From contig JAPMOS010000105.1 in assembly GCA_027972325.1 (NCBI GenBank), positions 25,001 to 75,000 on the forward strand: a stretch of 50,000 nucleotides of DNA, in the 5' to 3' direction. The stretch comes from Paratrimastix pyriformis (lineage: Eukaryota; Preaxostyla; Paratrimastigidae). The notes beneath the pieces are model-generated. The model searched no databases, was not told where the DNA came from, and saw only the letters and a list, made by a program, of their open reading frames with translations. A program made the position numbers and the translations under genes. Positions within the stretch are counted from its first letter, which is position 1, and each line of letters begins with the position of its first letter. This document shows, in pieces, positions 1-41,410 of the stretch.

Positions 1-586
1 AAACTCGGTGCCCGTGATCGGAGAATGACAGGCCGAGCAGGAATGCATCCCGGGGCTCGTCATGGGCGATACGAATGAATGACGGGATTTTGAAGAGAGG
101 CTAGCCTGCTGTACCGGTGTACAAGTCGCTGTCTTTGCCTATGGCCGAAAAAGAGTCGGAGAGTGGCCCCCATGAGGGCCATCTGAAGTCTGTGCGTTTT
201 TCTGCGGACCACTTGATTGGTTTTTTTTTTGGAATCCAGTGACCTCCTAAAACATCTCGACCTCTCGGGCGAGCAAAAGGTCGGTCCTCCAATCTCTGCT
301 GGGCCTTCCATTTTCTTTCTCGTTGCCCACAGGCCGAGCAACCTCGCCTTTCTGGACCCGCTTCGGGCGATTTCTCGGCGACGACTCCCCCCACGACCGG
401 CAGTCTTGGTCTGGCATCAGATCACCCGTCCGTCCGATTCTCACTGTTTTTCCAGCTCCACCAACTTTCCTCGGCGGACATCCTTCCCAACTGGATTATT
501 GGCGCCTGACTGCTGTCTGCGTCACCCCGCGATTGCTGATCTCCATTTCACCACCCCACCACCAGCAGCCTTATTCGCAACCTCCC
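1..586. other. Upstream region of the YTH gene, no gene assigned
   Basis: I see no recognisable domain on either strand. The frame that becomes YTH exon 1 stays open upstream of 587 and reads a Pro/Gln-rich stretch (HHQQPYSQPP) directly before the first Met. An untranslated leader or an earlier coding exon may therefore lie here. Splice-like donors (gtcggt near 279, gtctgt near 185) exist, but none could be tied to a coding exon. Confidence 0.4.
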
Positions 587-13546
<12,960 letters not shown>

Positions 13547-13904
13547 TGGCCATTGCAGATCCCTGCCGGGCGGCTTGCCGGCCGGCCGGCAGCAGGGGCA
13601 GCATCCCCACCCGGGTAATTATCATCTCATGTGCGCTTCATCCCCCCCATGTCCGGCCTCCAGTTGTTGGGTGTGGATGGTACCCCGGCGGCGGAAGTGT
13701 CACGTCCTCTTCGCATCTGTTGTTGTTGTTGTTGTTTTTCTTCAGAACCCATCTGCCCGTTTTTCTCATCCCGATCTTGTTGTCTTGCTCTTCGCCTTGA
13801 CTTTCCCTCGATTTGTGTTATTGTTGATTGATTCTGTGAGGAGAATTTACGCAGTCCCATGAGGAAACTCGCCCGGCAGTCCCACAAGGAACCCGAAACA
13901 AACA
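13547..13904. other. Spacer between the YTH stop codon and the family B LINE
   Basis: This should hold the YTH 3' untranslated region. No polyadenylation signal could be assigned with confidence. A short TTG run is present near 13721-13740. No ORF with a recognisable product was seen. Confidence 0.4.
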
Positions 13905-16027
13905 AGAGTTCGACACGGCCTCCCGAGGATCGAGGCCTCCCTGCGCCAAGCCCACCTCTGCCTGATCGCCCGGCTCCTCACCCCGCCCCCCAACGGCCAG
14001 TTCATCGCCCAGTGGGAGCGCCCCAACGCCATGGCCCGGGCCCTGGCGGCCGCCGCCCGACCCACAATCCCCCCGCAACCCGCCCGCCGCCGCCCCCACC
14101 AAAAGGGGCCCGTGGCGTCCCCACCCCCGCGCAGCCTCTGGCAGTGGCTGGCCGAGGCGCAGACACGTCACTCGTTCACTCTGGCGCGGGGCCAGGGCGG
14201 GTGGCTGCTGACCAGCCACCTGATCCGGGGTGGCCGACTGTTCCCCGCTGCCGGGGGCAGTGACCCCGAGCCCGCGCGCCGCAAGGAGCTGCGCCTGATG
14301 AAAGTTGTCGATGTCCTCCGCGCCATGCCCGCCGATGCCATCCAGGTCTACACCGACGGGTCCTTCGAGTGCGGCCCTGAGGGCCAGCTCCGCGGGGCGC
14401 CGCCGCGGTCCTGATCCACCCCGACGGCCGCGCACTGTCGTTGCGCCGCACCCTCCAGTGGCCCACAAGCAACGCCCAGGCCGAGATCGAGGCCATCCGG
14501 CTGGCCATCGACCTCCTCGGCCGGGAGCGGGTCGGCCGAGACCGGTGCGTGCTGCTGCTGTCGGACAGCGAGTACGCCCTCGGTGCCCTGTGCCGCGCCA
14601 CCTGCCTGACCCAGTCGCAGCAGGAGGTCCTCCGACTCCGGGACGAGCTGGTCTCCCGGTGGCCGCGCCTCCTCTGCCATCACGTGCCCTCCCACGTGGA
14701 CGCGGTGGCCCCGGCTGCCCCCACCTGTGGGGCAATTTGCAGGCCGACCGGCTGGCCGGCGAGGCCGCGGCAGCCCTGCCCCCACCGACAAGGCCGGCCC
14801 GCCACCCCCATCCAACAGGGCTTGGCCTGCCCGCCGGAGATGCCCTTCCGCCCCTCGGGCCCCAAGGACGCCCCCGTTGCCGTACCCCACCCGACCCTTC
14901 ACGCTCGCGGTGGCCCGGGGATTCTGCCAGGCCCTCCAGTGCGAGGAGGAGGCCCGCGGCTGGGCCCCCGGCGCAGCCGATTCTCCTCGGGGTCACCCTG
15001 GACGGCCTCGAGCAAAGCTGGCCGCGCCCGCCTGGCGCCAGCAGGCCGCCCCGACTGGAAGGTGCGCCGGCTCGTCTGGCTGCTGTTCGGCACCTTCCCC
15101 ACCCTGCAAACCATTCGGTGCCGATACGCGCGGAAGGCCTCAGCATCTGCCGGCGACGCCCCCCCGGTGGGGGTCACCTGCCCACTCTGCCACGGCGGCC
15201 CCGAGACCATGTCCCACCTGCTGTCCGGCTGCGGCAGGTACCACGACTTCTACACGGCCCGCCACGACCGTGTGGTCCGCCGACTCTGGGCCTGGTTCGG
15301 CGGGCAACGCGACTGGGTCACGCGGCACTACATGGGCGTGTCGGCAACCAACTGCGCACCCGCCTTCCCACCCACCCTGCTGGCCAAGCTCCCCGCCGCC
15401 CTCCGCGACGTGCACCCCGACCTGGTGTTGCAGTCCCGTGGCTCTGACGGCACCTGGTGGCTGCTCGACGTGGCCATCACTGGCCAGACCCACGACTGGC
15501 CGGCGCGGGCGGCGGCCAAGGCGGCCCACTACGTCGCCCTCTGCCAGGCCGTCACGGAGGCCACCGGGCAGCCCTGCCGCGCGGTGCCGGTGATCTTGTC
15601 GGCCCGAGGGACCGTGCCCCGGGCCACATGCCAGGCCCTGTCGCGGCTGACACCGGCCGACCCCCCTGCCGCGCGAACCGACCTCCAGCGGGCCCTCTCC
15701 TCCGTCTCGACCCTTCTGGTTCGGGACGCCCTCGCGCTCATGACCATGCGCAACGGCGCAGCTGCCGCGGGCCCCGCGCCCTGGCCACGCCGTAGCGGCC
15801 GCCCAGGGCCCACGACCCGCCCCACCCGCCCCTGAGCACCCTCCCCATCACCCACACCCATCACTGGGCGGCCCCGCCACCAGGCGGGCCCCCGGCCGGG
15901 AGGAGCCACCATACGGGTCATTTGGCCCGGCCCCCCCCGGAGTGTAACGCATGGCGCGAAGGCGCGAGTAACCTTTCTTCTTGAACTTGTCGCCTGCGCC
16001 CTCGCAAATACACAGCATGTTCTCTCG
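13905..16027 (+). mobile_element. Family B non-LTR retrotransposon (LINE), 5'-truncated
   Basis: This is the 3' half of a LINE. It matches the reverse-strand copy at 39.69-41.41 kb over its whole shared length, apart from scattered single-base and short indel differences. It keeps RNase H, a zinc motif, a restriction-like endonuclease and a 3' untranslated region of about 190 bp ending CAGCATGTTCTCTC. The reverse transcriptase is missing, as expected of 5' truncation during target-primed reverse transcription. The left boundary is approximate. The two copies diverge in sequence exactly after CTCTC, which sets the 3' end. Confidence 0.88.
13929..15835 (+). pseudogene. Family B LINE ORF: RNase H, zinc motif, restriction-like endonuclease
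   Basis: The frame opens with RIEASLRQAHLCLIARLL and runs into RNase H: IQVYTDGSFECG (14341 on), EIEAIRLAIDLL, LSDSEYALGALCR and WGNLQADRLAGEA supply the expected D-E-D-D acidic residues. At about 14395 this copy has one G fewer than the copy at 41.33 kb, which shifts the frame; two more frame changes occur between 14.7 and 15.0 kb. The last stretch is open to TGA at 15835. It contains CPLCHGGPETMSHLLSGC (15.18 kb), a C-x2-C-H-C zinc motif, then HPDLVLQ, WWLLDVAI and AAAKAAHYVALC, an arrangement like the PD-(D/E)xK fold of R2-type endonucleases. In known relatives this nuclease nicks the target DNA. This copy cannot make a full protein. Confidence 0.85.
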
Positions 16028-16949
16028 ACACCCGGCCCCAGGGCGGTCAAGTGAGAACATGCGGTGTTTTGTGAAAGAAACTGTTCTGGTACCACCACGA
16101 GCGGATGAGGTCGCCCTCGCCCGGTGGGCCTGAAGCTCCCGCGGCTTTCATCGTTCTTCTCCGGCATGCCCATCGTCCCCGGCCCCCCCCCTTTTTTTTT
16201 TTATCAAACCCAACCCAGAAACCGAGATTACTGGGCAGGTGCAGGCTCCCTTTGGCGGTCCAGGGCAGTATTTGCAAGCCCCCCCCCCCCCCCCCCCTTT
16301 TCTTGTGCTCTCCCCGCGAACCGGGGGGAAGTGAATAACGAATCAACACGAAAAGAACGGAAAAACAAAAAGGATAAGGTCACTAACCGCAAGGAGCCCT
16401 CCTGGCCTGCGCCGGTGGGTCAGCCAGTCGAGCGTGGTGGAAGGATGGTTGCAGGTAGTGACCGACACCCAGGAGGCGTGCATCTCGTGTCCCCGAACGC
16501 CAGCGGTGGACGCGACATCGTCGGGAACCACCGATGCTGGCCAGCCATTCTTCCCCACGGGTCGTCCATTGCCAATAGCTTCCTTGGCTTGCGAAGATGA
16601 GGTGACTGGGGTTGGGAAATGGGAGTACAAACCTTTAACTTTCTCGAGTGCGACTTTCTATCCGACGAGGCTGAATGAACACGAGACTGACTGACACCAG
16701 ATCGCATAGGGCTTGTTGGAGGTGTCACACCGAGGAAAATTTTGACAGGGACGTGGGCTCCTCACTTTTCATAAGGTCCAGCGTCGCACCTGTGGTGACT
16801 GGTGAGAGGCGAGTTTTCGGGTTTTGTGTATCCTGCCGGGTTTTGGGACACGGACTTTTTCTTGTTGATGTCCGAGCCGACTGCCCCGCCCCCGCCCCCA
16901 CCGCCACCGCCACCGCCACCGCCACCGCCGCCCCGCCCCCGCCGCCCCC
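16028..16949. other. Spacer before the RING-TRAF gene
   Basis: It begins with a near inverted copy (about 16052-16072, GAGAACATGCGGTGTTTTG) of the last bases of the LINE just upstream. Poly-T (16191-16201) and poly-C (16280-16297) runs follow. No domain is recognisable. The promoter and first exon or exons of the RING-TRAF gene probably lie here. One candidate start, MSEPTAPPPP at 16868, is in a different frame from the RING exon, and I could not place a splice that joins them. Confidence 0.4.
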
Positions 16950-30991
<14,042 letters not shown>

Positions 30992-32587
30992 TCCATTTCC
31001 GGTTTGTCGGCATGCCTATTATGCAGATGGCGGGAATGCGAGTTGCGCGTCTCCATCACCCAGTTCGTGGCTGGCTGGGGGCTGGGGGGGCTCTGGGGGG
31101 GGCTCGGGTACCTTTTTTTCCCTGTTTCCGGGAAAAGGCTGCCACTGCCCAACAATCGACATTTTGTCCCGTCTTGTCCCATCTGACTCGCAGGGGGGGA
31201 CTGCCCCCCGATGTGGCACCACCACCGCTGGGCCCCCGATGAATCGGCTTCCCGCCCTTCTCGTGCGATGAAGCGGTGCAGATCTCCGTCCTCTTGTTCT
31301 GCCGATCGCCGCCCACGACCTCCCACCCGCACCACCCACCAATTACCCACCAATTTTGAATGTGGCATCCCAGATCGTGCGATGCACACGGTTCTTCGTC
31401 CTCTTTTTCTCCTCAACAACAACCCCCTTCCTCCTCCTCCTCCTCCTCCCCTCCCCCCGTGGACTCGGCAGATCTCTCGCGAGCTGCTTCGCCATGGGCT
31501 CTTGGGGGGCCCCGAATAACAAGTTTGGTTTGACGGTTGACTTTTCCCCGACTCGGCCTCCCACCTCCGAAGAAGAAGCGAGGCCAGTCTCGTGTTGTCA
31601 TGTGTGTTTTTGACGGTTGACTTTTTCCCCCGACTCGGCTCCACCTCCCGGCAGGAGAAGCGAGGCCGGTCTCGTGTCCCCCCCCCCCCCCCCCCCCCCC
31701 CCCCCGGCTCCACCCCTTCACCACCGGCAGAAGAAGACTTTTTTCCCTTCCTCTCCCCTCGATGGAGGCCGTCATGTGTTTTGACTCTGACTTCCACTTC
31801 ACCACTTCAACGTATCGTCCTGTTTTTTTTGACGGTTGACTTTTTCCCCGACTCGGCTCATCCCCATTCGGCCTCCTCCTTCTACCCCCCCCCCCCCCCC
31901 CCAGCCCGCCACTTTCTTTCTGTGGTCAAGGTTGGTCTCCTGTTGTGTCTCGGCAGAAGAGTACGTAGTGCCGACTGACACCGTCCATCTCCTGGGGGTT
32001 GGCGGACTGGGCCGGCTTCCGCCCATCCCCAGGGGGTGTGAGCGGGGCGCCCTCTCCTCACGTCCATCGCCGCCTGCATTCCGGCTCACCCGCCCCGGGT
32101 ACTGCGCCCGCATCAACTTCTCCCCAGTGCGGGCCTGCGGCCTTCTCCGCTCAGAGACATGCCGTGCATTTGCTCCCAATGGACCGACACACCAACGGCT
32201 GCTGTTCGGACCAGGTAGACACCGAGACTGATCTCGGAATGAGGAGGGTGGCGCGAGATGAGGGATTTGCCCTTTGGAGGAGAGGAGGGGTGAGCGCCAT
32301 ATGCATTTGCGGAATATAACGCATGAGACATGCAAAGGGGACACAAATAGAGTAGATCACGTACGTCGACAAACAACATTGCCACACAATTAATCAAAGC
32401 CAATCAAAGGCCTGGTGGATTTGTCGATGTGTTGGACTTTCTGGCAATCGGTGATACTACGCTGACGGTGACAAGAAAGGCGCGAATGCGGCGACACGCG
32501 CTCAAAAGAAGTGCCGGCTGACTGCTTATTACCCCCCGGGCCAACACTCTCTCTCCGTTCTCTTTTCAGTTTTGCCGGCGGGGCAGG
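30992..32587. other. Intergenic region before the NIPA-like gene
   Basis: No recognisable product. It contains TCC-rich runs (31428-31450), poly-C (31678-31705; 31887-31902) and three copies of a short motif (separate entry). A 131-codon frame (31836-32231) has no recognisable domain. A pyrimidine tract ending TTTTCAG at 32569 just before the NIPA start suggests a 5' untranslated intron. Confidence 0.5.
31530..31865 (+). repeat. Three copies of GACGGTTGACTTTT-CCCCGACTCGG
   Basis: Copies at about 31533, 31612 and 31828, each about 28 bp and T-preceded, with GAAGCGAGGCC..TCTCGTGT shared after the first two. Origin unknown. Confidence 0.7.
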
Positions 32588-34337
32588 ATGGAGAGCAAGT
32601 ATCTCGGTATTATATTGGCGATTTGCGGGAATTTGCTTATTAGCTTCTCTTTCAACATCCAAAAAGTTGCACAGAGCAAGGCCAACCGAAAGGGATCTTC
32701 ATTCCTGAAGCTTCCTCTTTGGTGGCTCGGGCTGAGTTTTATGTGCTTCGGCGAATTCGGGGTTTGTTTTTCTTCGTTTTGCTGCTGTTTTCTCACTTTT
32801 TTTTTAGAGTCTGTTGGAACTTTTCCTATCATTTTATTTAATCTCACGCTTTTCTCTTCTTTTTAGAGTCTGTGCAGATTACCTCTCCTTCTCTGTTCCC
32901 TGATTAGCTGTTCCCAGCTTTTATGCTTTCGCTTTTGCCCCTGCCTCTCTGATTTCCCCGCTCGGGGCGGTGAGCGTCGTCTCAAATGCCGTCCTCGCCT
33001 TTCTCTTTCTGAACGAACGCCCCTCAAAATGGGAGATCCTTGGGGTGATCCTCAGCATTGTGGGAGGCGTTGTCATTGTCCTGTTCGCACCGAATGTCCG
33101 TTCCTCCATCGGCCCTATTCGCCCACCTATCTCACATTGCGCAGGCGGAAGAGCAGGCCGACGCGGAAACGCTCATGAAGTACATGATTGAGCCCGTTTT
33201 CTTGACCTATGTTGGCATCCTGGTTGCCCTTTTGGTTATCCTCTTCATCTTGAGCTGCCGCCCGATCGCCAAGCGCTTCGTCCTCATTTACGTCCTGATC
33301 TGCTCTGATCTGGGCAGCTTCACCGTCATGGCGAGCAAAGGTTAGCGCTGTCTTCACGTTTTTTTCTCCTTACACTCTATTTTGTTCGGCGGCATAGGCA
33401 TATCGGCATTCCTCCAGCTCACCTTTGCAGTCTGCGGGATCAGGATTGTCCCTCTCGCATGGTTCATGGTTGACTTCTATAGGGACACAGTCAACTCGGG
33501 CAGCCGCTCTTTTACGTTTTTCTCGTGATCACGGCATCGACAGCCCTGACCCAAGTGCGGTTCGTCTCATCGCGATTCGCCAGTTGTTTCCTGTTAACAC
33601 TCATTCGCCCGGATCCGGCAGGTACCTCAACATGGCTCTGCTCCACTTCCGGAGTAGCGAAGTCACCCCCATCTATTATGTATTTTTCACCACGTGTGCG
33701 ATCGTGGCCGGTATCATTTTGTATAAGGTCTCCATGCGTTTCTCTCTCCTCTTCTCACTGTTGGGTTCTCCCCCAGGAATTCGAGCTCCTCAGTATCACT
33801 GATATCCTCGTGTTCATCATTGGCCTCCTGATCGTCTTCTCTGGTCTGTTTTTTGCCGATCCACAATTCACTCGACTTTTTTTTTCTTCTATTTTTATCA
33901 ACATCGTCTTGGAAAAAATCCGTCATTAGGTGTGTATCTCATCACATCCAAACGCACCCAAGGCGCCGAAGCCCGCGCCGAGCAAGCCGTCAAGGCCGCC
34001 AAGAAGGCCGCCCGCAAAGGAAAAGGCAAGGCGGCGGCGGCGGCGGCTATCACCCAGTCACCACCGACTGGTCCGTTTCTCCACTCCGGCACCACCGTTT
34101 TTTTCAATTCCGGCGCCAGAAACCAGCTCGCTGCTCGGCTCGCCCTCCCTCGCCGGGGAGAAGTCCACTATCACCAGCAGCAGCGGATCCGAGGACGATG
34201 ACTCGTCCTCGGTGTCATCGGAGGAGCCGCGGTCGTCCACCCCGCCGCCACCTGCCCTGCCCCCCGAGGTCCGTGAGATCGGTGTGACCCGGGGTACCAT
34301 CCGCTCACCCAGCCCGCCAGCCCGCGCGCTCGTCTAG
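32588..34337 (+). CDS. NIPA-like magnesium transporter, about 9 exons
   Basis: Start MESKYLGIILAICGNLLISF at 32588. Exons: 32588 to about 32761, about 32918-33095, 33145-33340, 33398-33429, 33483-33559, 33622-33727, 33777-33843, 33930-34070, 34120-34337 (TAG). All junctions are in phase except the first. There, a plain gtttgt donor at 32762 is out of phase, and gttttg at 32776 would keep the frame. Family marks: NIQKVAQSK, LPLWWLGL, FAPASLISPLGAVSVV, LNERPSKWEILGVILSIVGG, YLNMALLHFRSSEVTPIYYV. About nine hydrophobic segments are visible; NIPA proteins are membrane Mg2+ transporters of the drug/metabolite transporter superfamily. The cytosolic tail is Lys/Ala-rich then acidic and Ser-rich (SSSGSEDDDSSSVSSEE). 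Five introns are only 42-63 bp. Confidence 0.9.
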
Positions 34338-34392
34338 CCCGAACACTCATCACATCCACTCACGTTGCGACCATTTATGTCATTGCATGGGT

Positions 34393-34949
<557 letters not shown>

Positions 34950-35219
34950 GGACGACCATTTGGCGCACGTAAGGCGGCAGACTGTCGCCTGATCGCCAGC
35001 TGCCCGGTGTTCCACACCAAATTCCCGTCGCTCGCATCAATTGCATCACTCTCATTCTCCTCATCACCCTCATCATTCCTTTTTCGGATGGTGGGGGGTG
35101 GACCACCACTGCATCAAACATGGCACCTCCACACCTCTCTCACCACTCGCATCATCATCATGACCTCTCATCACCCTCATCATTCCCATTGGATGGTTTG
35201 GGGGGGACCACCACCTCAG

Positions 35220-36785
<1,566 letters not shown>

Positions 36786-36989
36786 TGCCGACGCCCTGAC
36801 CCCAGTCCCACCCGGGTCCCCATCATTCTCCCTGGCTGCCCCGCCCTCCCTGGCAGCAGCAGGCCCCATGCCCATCATGGGGGCTCCAGGCACCCCCACA
36901 GCAGCGGCCGCATTCCACATCCCCCTGTGCACGCCCATGTCCGACCCGCCCCTGTTGCTGACCCACCCCACGACCACCGCCAGCACCAC

Positions 36990-37700
36990 CTCGCTCTAAA
37001 GTACAATGCTGACCCATGTTCGACCCGCCCCTCTTGCTGACCCACCCCACCACCACCACCACCACCTCGCTTTAAAAGTGCGATGTTAACAATGATGACC
37101 GGTGTCCGAACGCCCCTGTTGCTGACACACCCCACCACCACCAACAGCACCACCTCGCTCTAATCGACCCGAGCCACCAACCACCCCGCTCCAAAGTGCG
37201 ATTTGCCAACAACATCCAACACCCCCATGTTCGGACCGCCTACCCACCCCACCACCCCAGCACCAACCACCTCACTCTACAATGGCCCCCCTGCGCACCC
37301 CTGACCCTGACCCCGAGCCACCGCCACCTCGCTCCAAGGCGCGATTTGCAACAACATCCCCACCTGTGCGTACACCCCCACGTCCCGAACCGCCGCCCTC
37401 TGTTGCTGACCCACCCCACCACCACCCGCACCACCTCACTCGAAAGTGTGTTTTGCAACACCATCCCCCGCTCCATGCCGACCGCCCCCCCCCCCCCCCG
37501 ACTGCTGACCCACCCCGCCACCTGACCACCCCGCTCGAAAGTGCGATTGGCAGCAACAGCTGCGTCATGTCAAGCACCACCTCGCTCTCCCGAGCCACCA
37601 CCTCGCTCTCATTGGCGATCTGCTACAAATGCTGGCTGCTGACCCACCCCACACCACCAGCACCCCGTCAAGTGCGATTTTCAAGTGCGATGCCACAACA
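36990..37700 (+). repeat. Degenerate array of CTCGCTC-NAAAGTGCGAT units
   Basis: Units of about 50-100 bp combine CTGACCCACCCCACCACC with CACCTCGCTCNAAAGTGCGATTTGC. Clear cores lie at about 36992, 37066, 37187, 37327, 37435, 37527 and 37668. A related array lies at 44.04-44.70 kb. Coding is unlikely because unit lengths vary and frames break. 37701-38291 is shared with 44.56-45.19 kb and should hold the F-box gene promoter. Confidence 0.75.
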
Positions 37701-39689
37701 ACATTGTGCACACACCCCATGCCCGTGACGCTCCCTGCTGCTGGCCCACCCCACTACCACTCGCTCTGAATGCGAGAGGAGAGGCAACAAAATCTCCCCC
37801 GCTGTGCCCCAACCCCAGGCTGGCTCCATCCCACCCTCGCTCTCAACCTGATCCACCCCACCGCGATCATCACCGCCTCGCTCTCAATATCCCCGCTGTG
37901 CCGCCCACATTGCCCTCCCTCCATCCCCCGTGCGTCTCATCGGTCATTGTTCGCGGGGCTGGCTCTGGACGTAATATGATTCATCGCCGCCAAACCCCAA
38001 TGGACTGACTGCACAATACAACCGTTGGCCTGGAGGGCTGAGAAAAAGCAGCCTCCACAGATGGCTGCTTCAGAAATGGAAGACAATGTCAATTTCGGTT
38101 CCCAGGCGGTTGTTAGAGACCGAAATCCCGTGAATTTGAATCAACGGAGAACCAACATTGCCCAGGAAATGGATCGGGCCGGCGGAAGACATTTGAGCAC
38201 GACGAGAAAGGCGCAAAAGGTCGAACTGATCTCTGTCTTGTTTTTTTCTCACAACTTGTGTGGTTAGATTGCACCGGACCCAGCCCCAACGATGACGGCG
38301 ATTGGCGATCTTTGGGCGCTCCTTCCTTGAACTCCTGCGGGCCATCGTGGAGGGATCTCCAAGCTGCCCGCTTCATGCCTATATTCAGCTGTTGAGCCTT
38401 TCTCATTCCACTCGCACGAGAATCCGGGGCACTCTGCGCATTCTTTCCTTTCTTGAACCAGACCCGATTCTGCCCAACATCATCAGACCCACCACTGATG
38501 CCATGGCCGCACTTGTTGGCCCCTGCAAGAACCTCAGCCAGCTCTCGTTCCCCGAGTACATTGGTCCATGCGGCGATGTGAATCATCAGGACGTCTGGGT
38601 GGATGAGGCCTTTGAGGGACACACCCAGCTGGCCGTTCTCACGCACTTCCCCACCACGCACTCCGAACCTGTGGTCGAGCGCATCCTGAGCCATCTGCCC
38701 GTGCTGGTGGAACTGACGGTCCAGCGTTATTTCGAGATGAGCACCCGCATGCTGGCTGCCCTGGCCCACTCCTGTCCCGGCCTCCAGGTGCTACGATGCT
38801 TCGTCTCAAGAACCCCCCCGGACTTCGCTGCGCTGGCGCCCCTCTCAGGCGTCCTCAAAGAGCTCAACCTCCAATCTGTTCCGGGATCGGATGAGAGTCT
38901 GGCAGCCCTCGTTCGGAGCCTCTCGGCCGTGACCAGCCTGACGCTCTTCAGCTGTCCGCCTGCAGTCCTCGAGCCCATCGCCACCCACCTGACCTCCCTC
39001 AAGCTGATGAACAGTCTGCACGAGATGGAATTCCCCGGCCCGTGGCTCTGCCATCTGGAGGAGCTCTCCCTGTGCCTGGACGATGTTTCATTTTCGGCTC
39101 CGCTCGCACGGGTGCTGGCCGCAAACCAGGCCACCTTGCACAGCCTCACCCTAGAGATCTACCACGATCTAACGCCCGCCGAGGAGGTGCTCCTGATGGC
39201 CTCGCTCCTTGCCATGCCCCATCTGACTTGCCTGCATTTGCCTAATAGCTCCATCTCGGCCCTGCCGCCCGCTTCTCTGCTGGACCGGTTGGAGCGCCTC
39301 GACATTTGCCTCGAGGAGGTCACCGCTTCTTCAGACCCTGTGTGCATCACCAGCAGCCGCCTCCAGGAGCTGAACATCCGCGGGGACGGACCCGCGTCCG
39401 GGCTGGCCCTTCGTTGCCCCGCCCTGGTCAAACTCGCAGTGGAGCGATGCCGTGTCGACTCCTTGCAATGCCCTCGGCTTCTCACCGTCAGTTTGCCCGT
39501 CCCGCCCCTGGAGGAGGACACCCTTACCAATCTGGAAATCGTTGAACCATCCTGTGGCGCGGCCCCATCGGTGGGTCCGGCCTGGCTGCTGACCGGGTCG
39601 CCACGGCTACAGGTGCTCTCCGGCGGATACGTGACTCGACTCGACCTGCTGGCCAAGCTGGGCGCCTGCGGGACGCTGATCAGCCTGCA

Positions 39690-41410
39690 ATAGAGAGAGA
39701 GAACATGCTGTGTATTTGCGAGGGCGCAGGCGACAAGTTCAAGAAGAAAGGTTACTCGCGCCTTCGCGCCATGCGTTACACTCCGGGGGGGGCCGGGCCA
39801 AATGACCCGTATGGTGGCTCCTCCCGGCCGGGGGCCCGCCTGGTGGCGGGGCCGCCCAGTGATGGGTGTGGGTGATGGGGAGGGGTGCTCAGGGGCGGGT
39901 GGGGCGGGTCGTGGGCCCTGGGCGGCCGCTACGGCGTGGCCAGGGCGCGGGGCCCGCCGCGGCAGCTGCGCCGTTGCGCATGGTCATGAGCGCGAGGGCG
40001 TCCCGAACCAGAAGGGTCGAGACGGAGGAGAGGGCCCGCTGGAGGTCGGTTCGCGCGGCAGGGGGGTCGGCCGGTGTCAGCCGCGACAGGGCCTGGCATG
40101 TGGCCCGGGGCACGGTCCCTCGGGCCGACAAGATCACCGGCACCGCGCGGCAGGGCTGCCCGGTGGCCTCCGTGACGGCCTGGCAGAGGGCGACGTAGTG
40201 GGCCGCCTTGGCCGCCGCCCGCGCCGGCCAGTCGTGGGTCTGGCCAGTGATGGCCACGTCGAGCAGCCACCAGGTGCCGTCAGAGCCACGGGACTGCAAC
40301 ACCAGGTCGGGGTGCACGTCGCGGAGGGCGGCGGGGAGCTTGGCCAGCAGGGTGGGTGGGAAGGCGGGTGCGCAGTTGGTTGCCGACACGCCCATGTAGT
40401 GCCGCGTGACCCAGTCGCGTTGCCCGCCGAACCAGGCCCAGAGTCGGCGGACCACACGGTCGTGGCGGGCCGTGTAGAAGTCGTGGTACCTGCCGCAGCC
40501 GGACAGCAGGTGGGACATGGTCTCGGGGCCGCCGTGGCAGAGTGGGCAGGTGACCCCACCGGGGGCGTCGCCGGCAGATGCTGAGGCCTTCCGCGCGTAT
40601 CGGCACCGAATGGTTTGCAGGGTGGGGAAGGTGCCGAACAGCAGCCAGACGAGCCGGCGCACCTTCCAGTCGGGGGCGGCCTGCTGGCGCCAGGCGGGCG
40701 CGGCCAGCTTTTGCTCGAGGCCGTCCAGGGTGACCCCCGAGGAGAATCGGCTGCGCCGGGGGGCCCAGCCGCGGGCCTCCTCCTCGCACTGGAGGGCCTG
40801 GCAGAATCCCCGGGCCACCGCGAGCGTGAAGGGTCGGGTGGGGGTACGGCAACGGGCGTCCTTGGGGCCCGAGGGGCGGAAGGGCATCTCCGGCGGGCAG
40901 GCCAAGCCCTGTTGGATGGGGGTGGCGGGCCGGCCTTGTCGGTGGGGGCAGGGCTGCCGCGGCCTCGCCGGCCAGCCGGTCGGCCTGCAAATTGCCCCAC
41001 AGGTGGGGGCAGCCGGGGGCCACCGCGTCCACGTGGGAGGGCACGTGATGGCAGAGGAGGCGCGGCCACCGGGAGACCAGCTCGTCCCGGAGTCGGAGGA
41101 CCTCCTGCTGCGACTGGGTCAGGCAGGTGGCGCGGCACAGGGCACCGAGGGCGTACTCGCTGTCCGACAGCAGCAGCACGCACCGGTCTCGGCCGACCCG
41201 CTCCCGGCCGAGGAGGTCGATGGCCAGCCGGATGGCCTCGATCTCGGCCTGGGCGTTGCTTGTGGGCCACTGGAGGGTGCGGCGCAACGACAGTGCGCGG
41301 CCGTCGGGGTGGATCAGGACCGCGGCGGCGCCCCCGCGGAGCTGGCCCTCAGGGCCGCACTCGAAGGACCCGTCGGTGTAGACCTGGATGGCATCGGCGG
41401 GCATGGCGCG
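39690..41410 (-). mobile_element. Family B LINE, reverse-strand 5'-truncated copy
   Basis: Read on the minus strand, it runs from CGCGCCATGCCCGCC (RNase H start, AMPADAIQVYTDGS) to the 3' tail CAGCATGTTCTCTCTCTC, next to the AATA target duplication. The RNase H frame is intact here across the site where the 13.9-kb copy has lost one G. Its final frame (39889-40905) is open for 338 codons and includes CPLCHGGPETMSHLLSGC, HPDLVLQ and LLDVAI. A frame change remains near 40.95 kb. Its 5' end is joined directly to SINE sequence. Confidence 0.88.
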
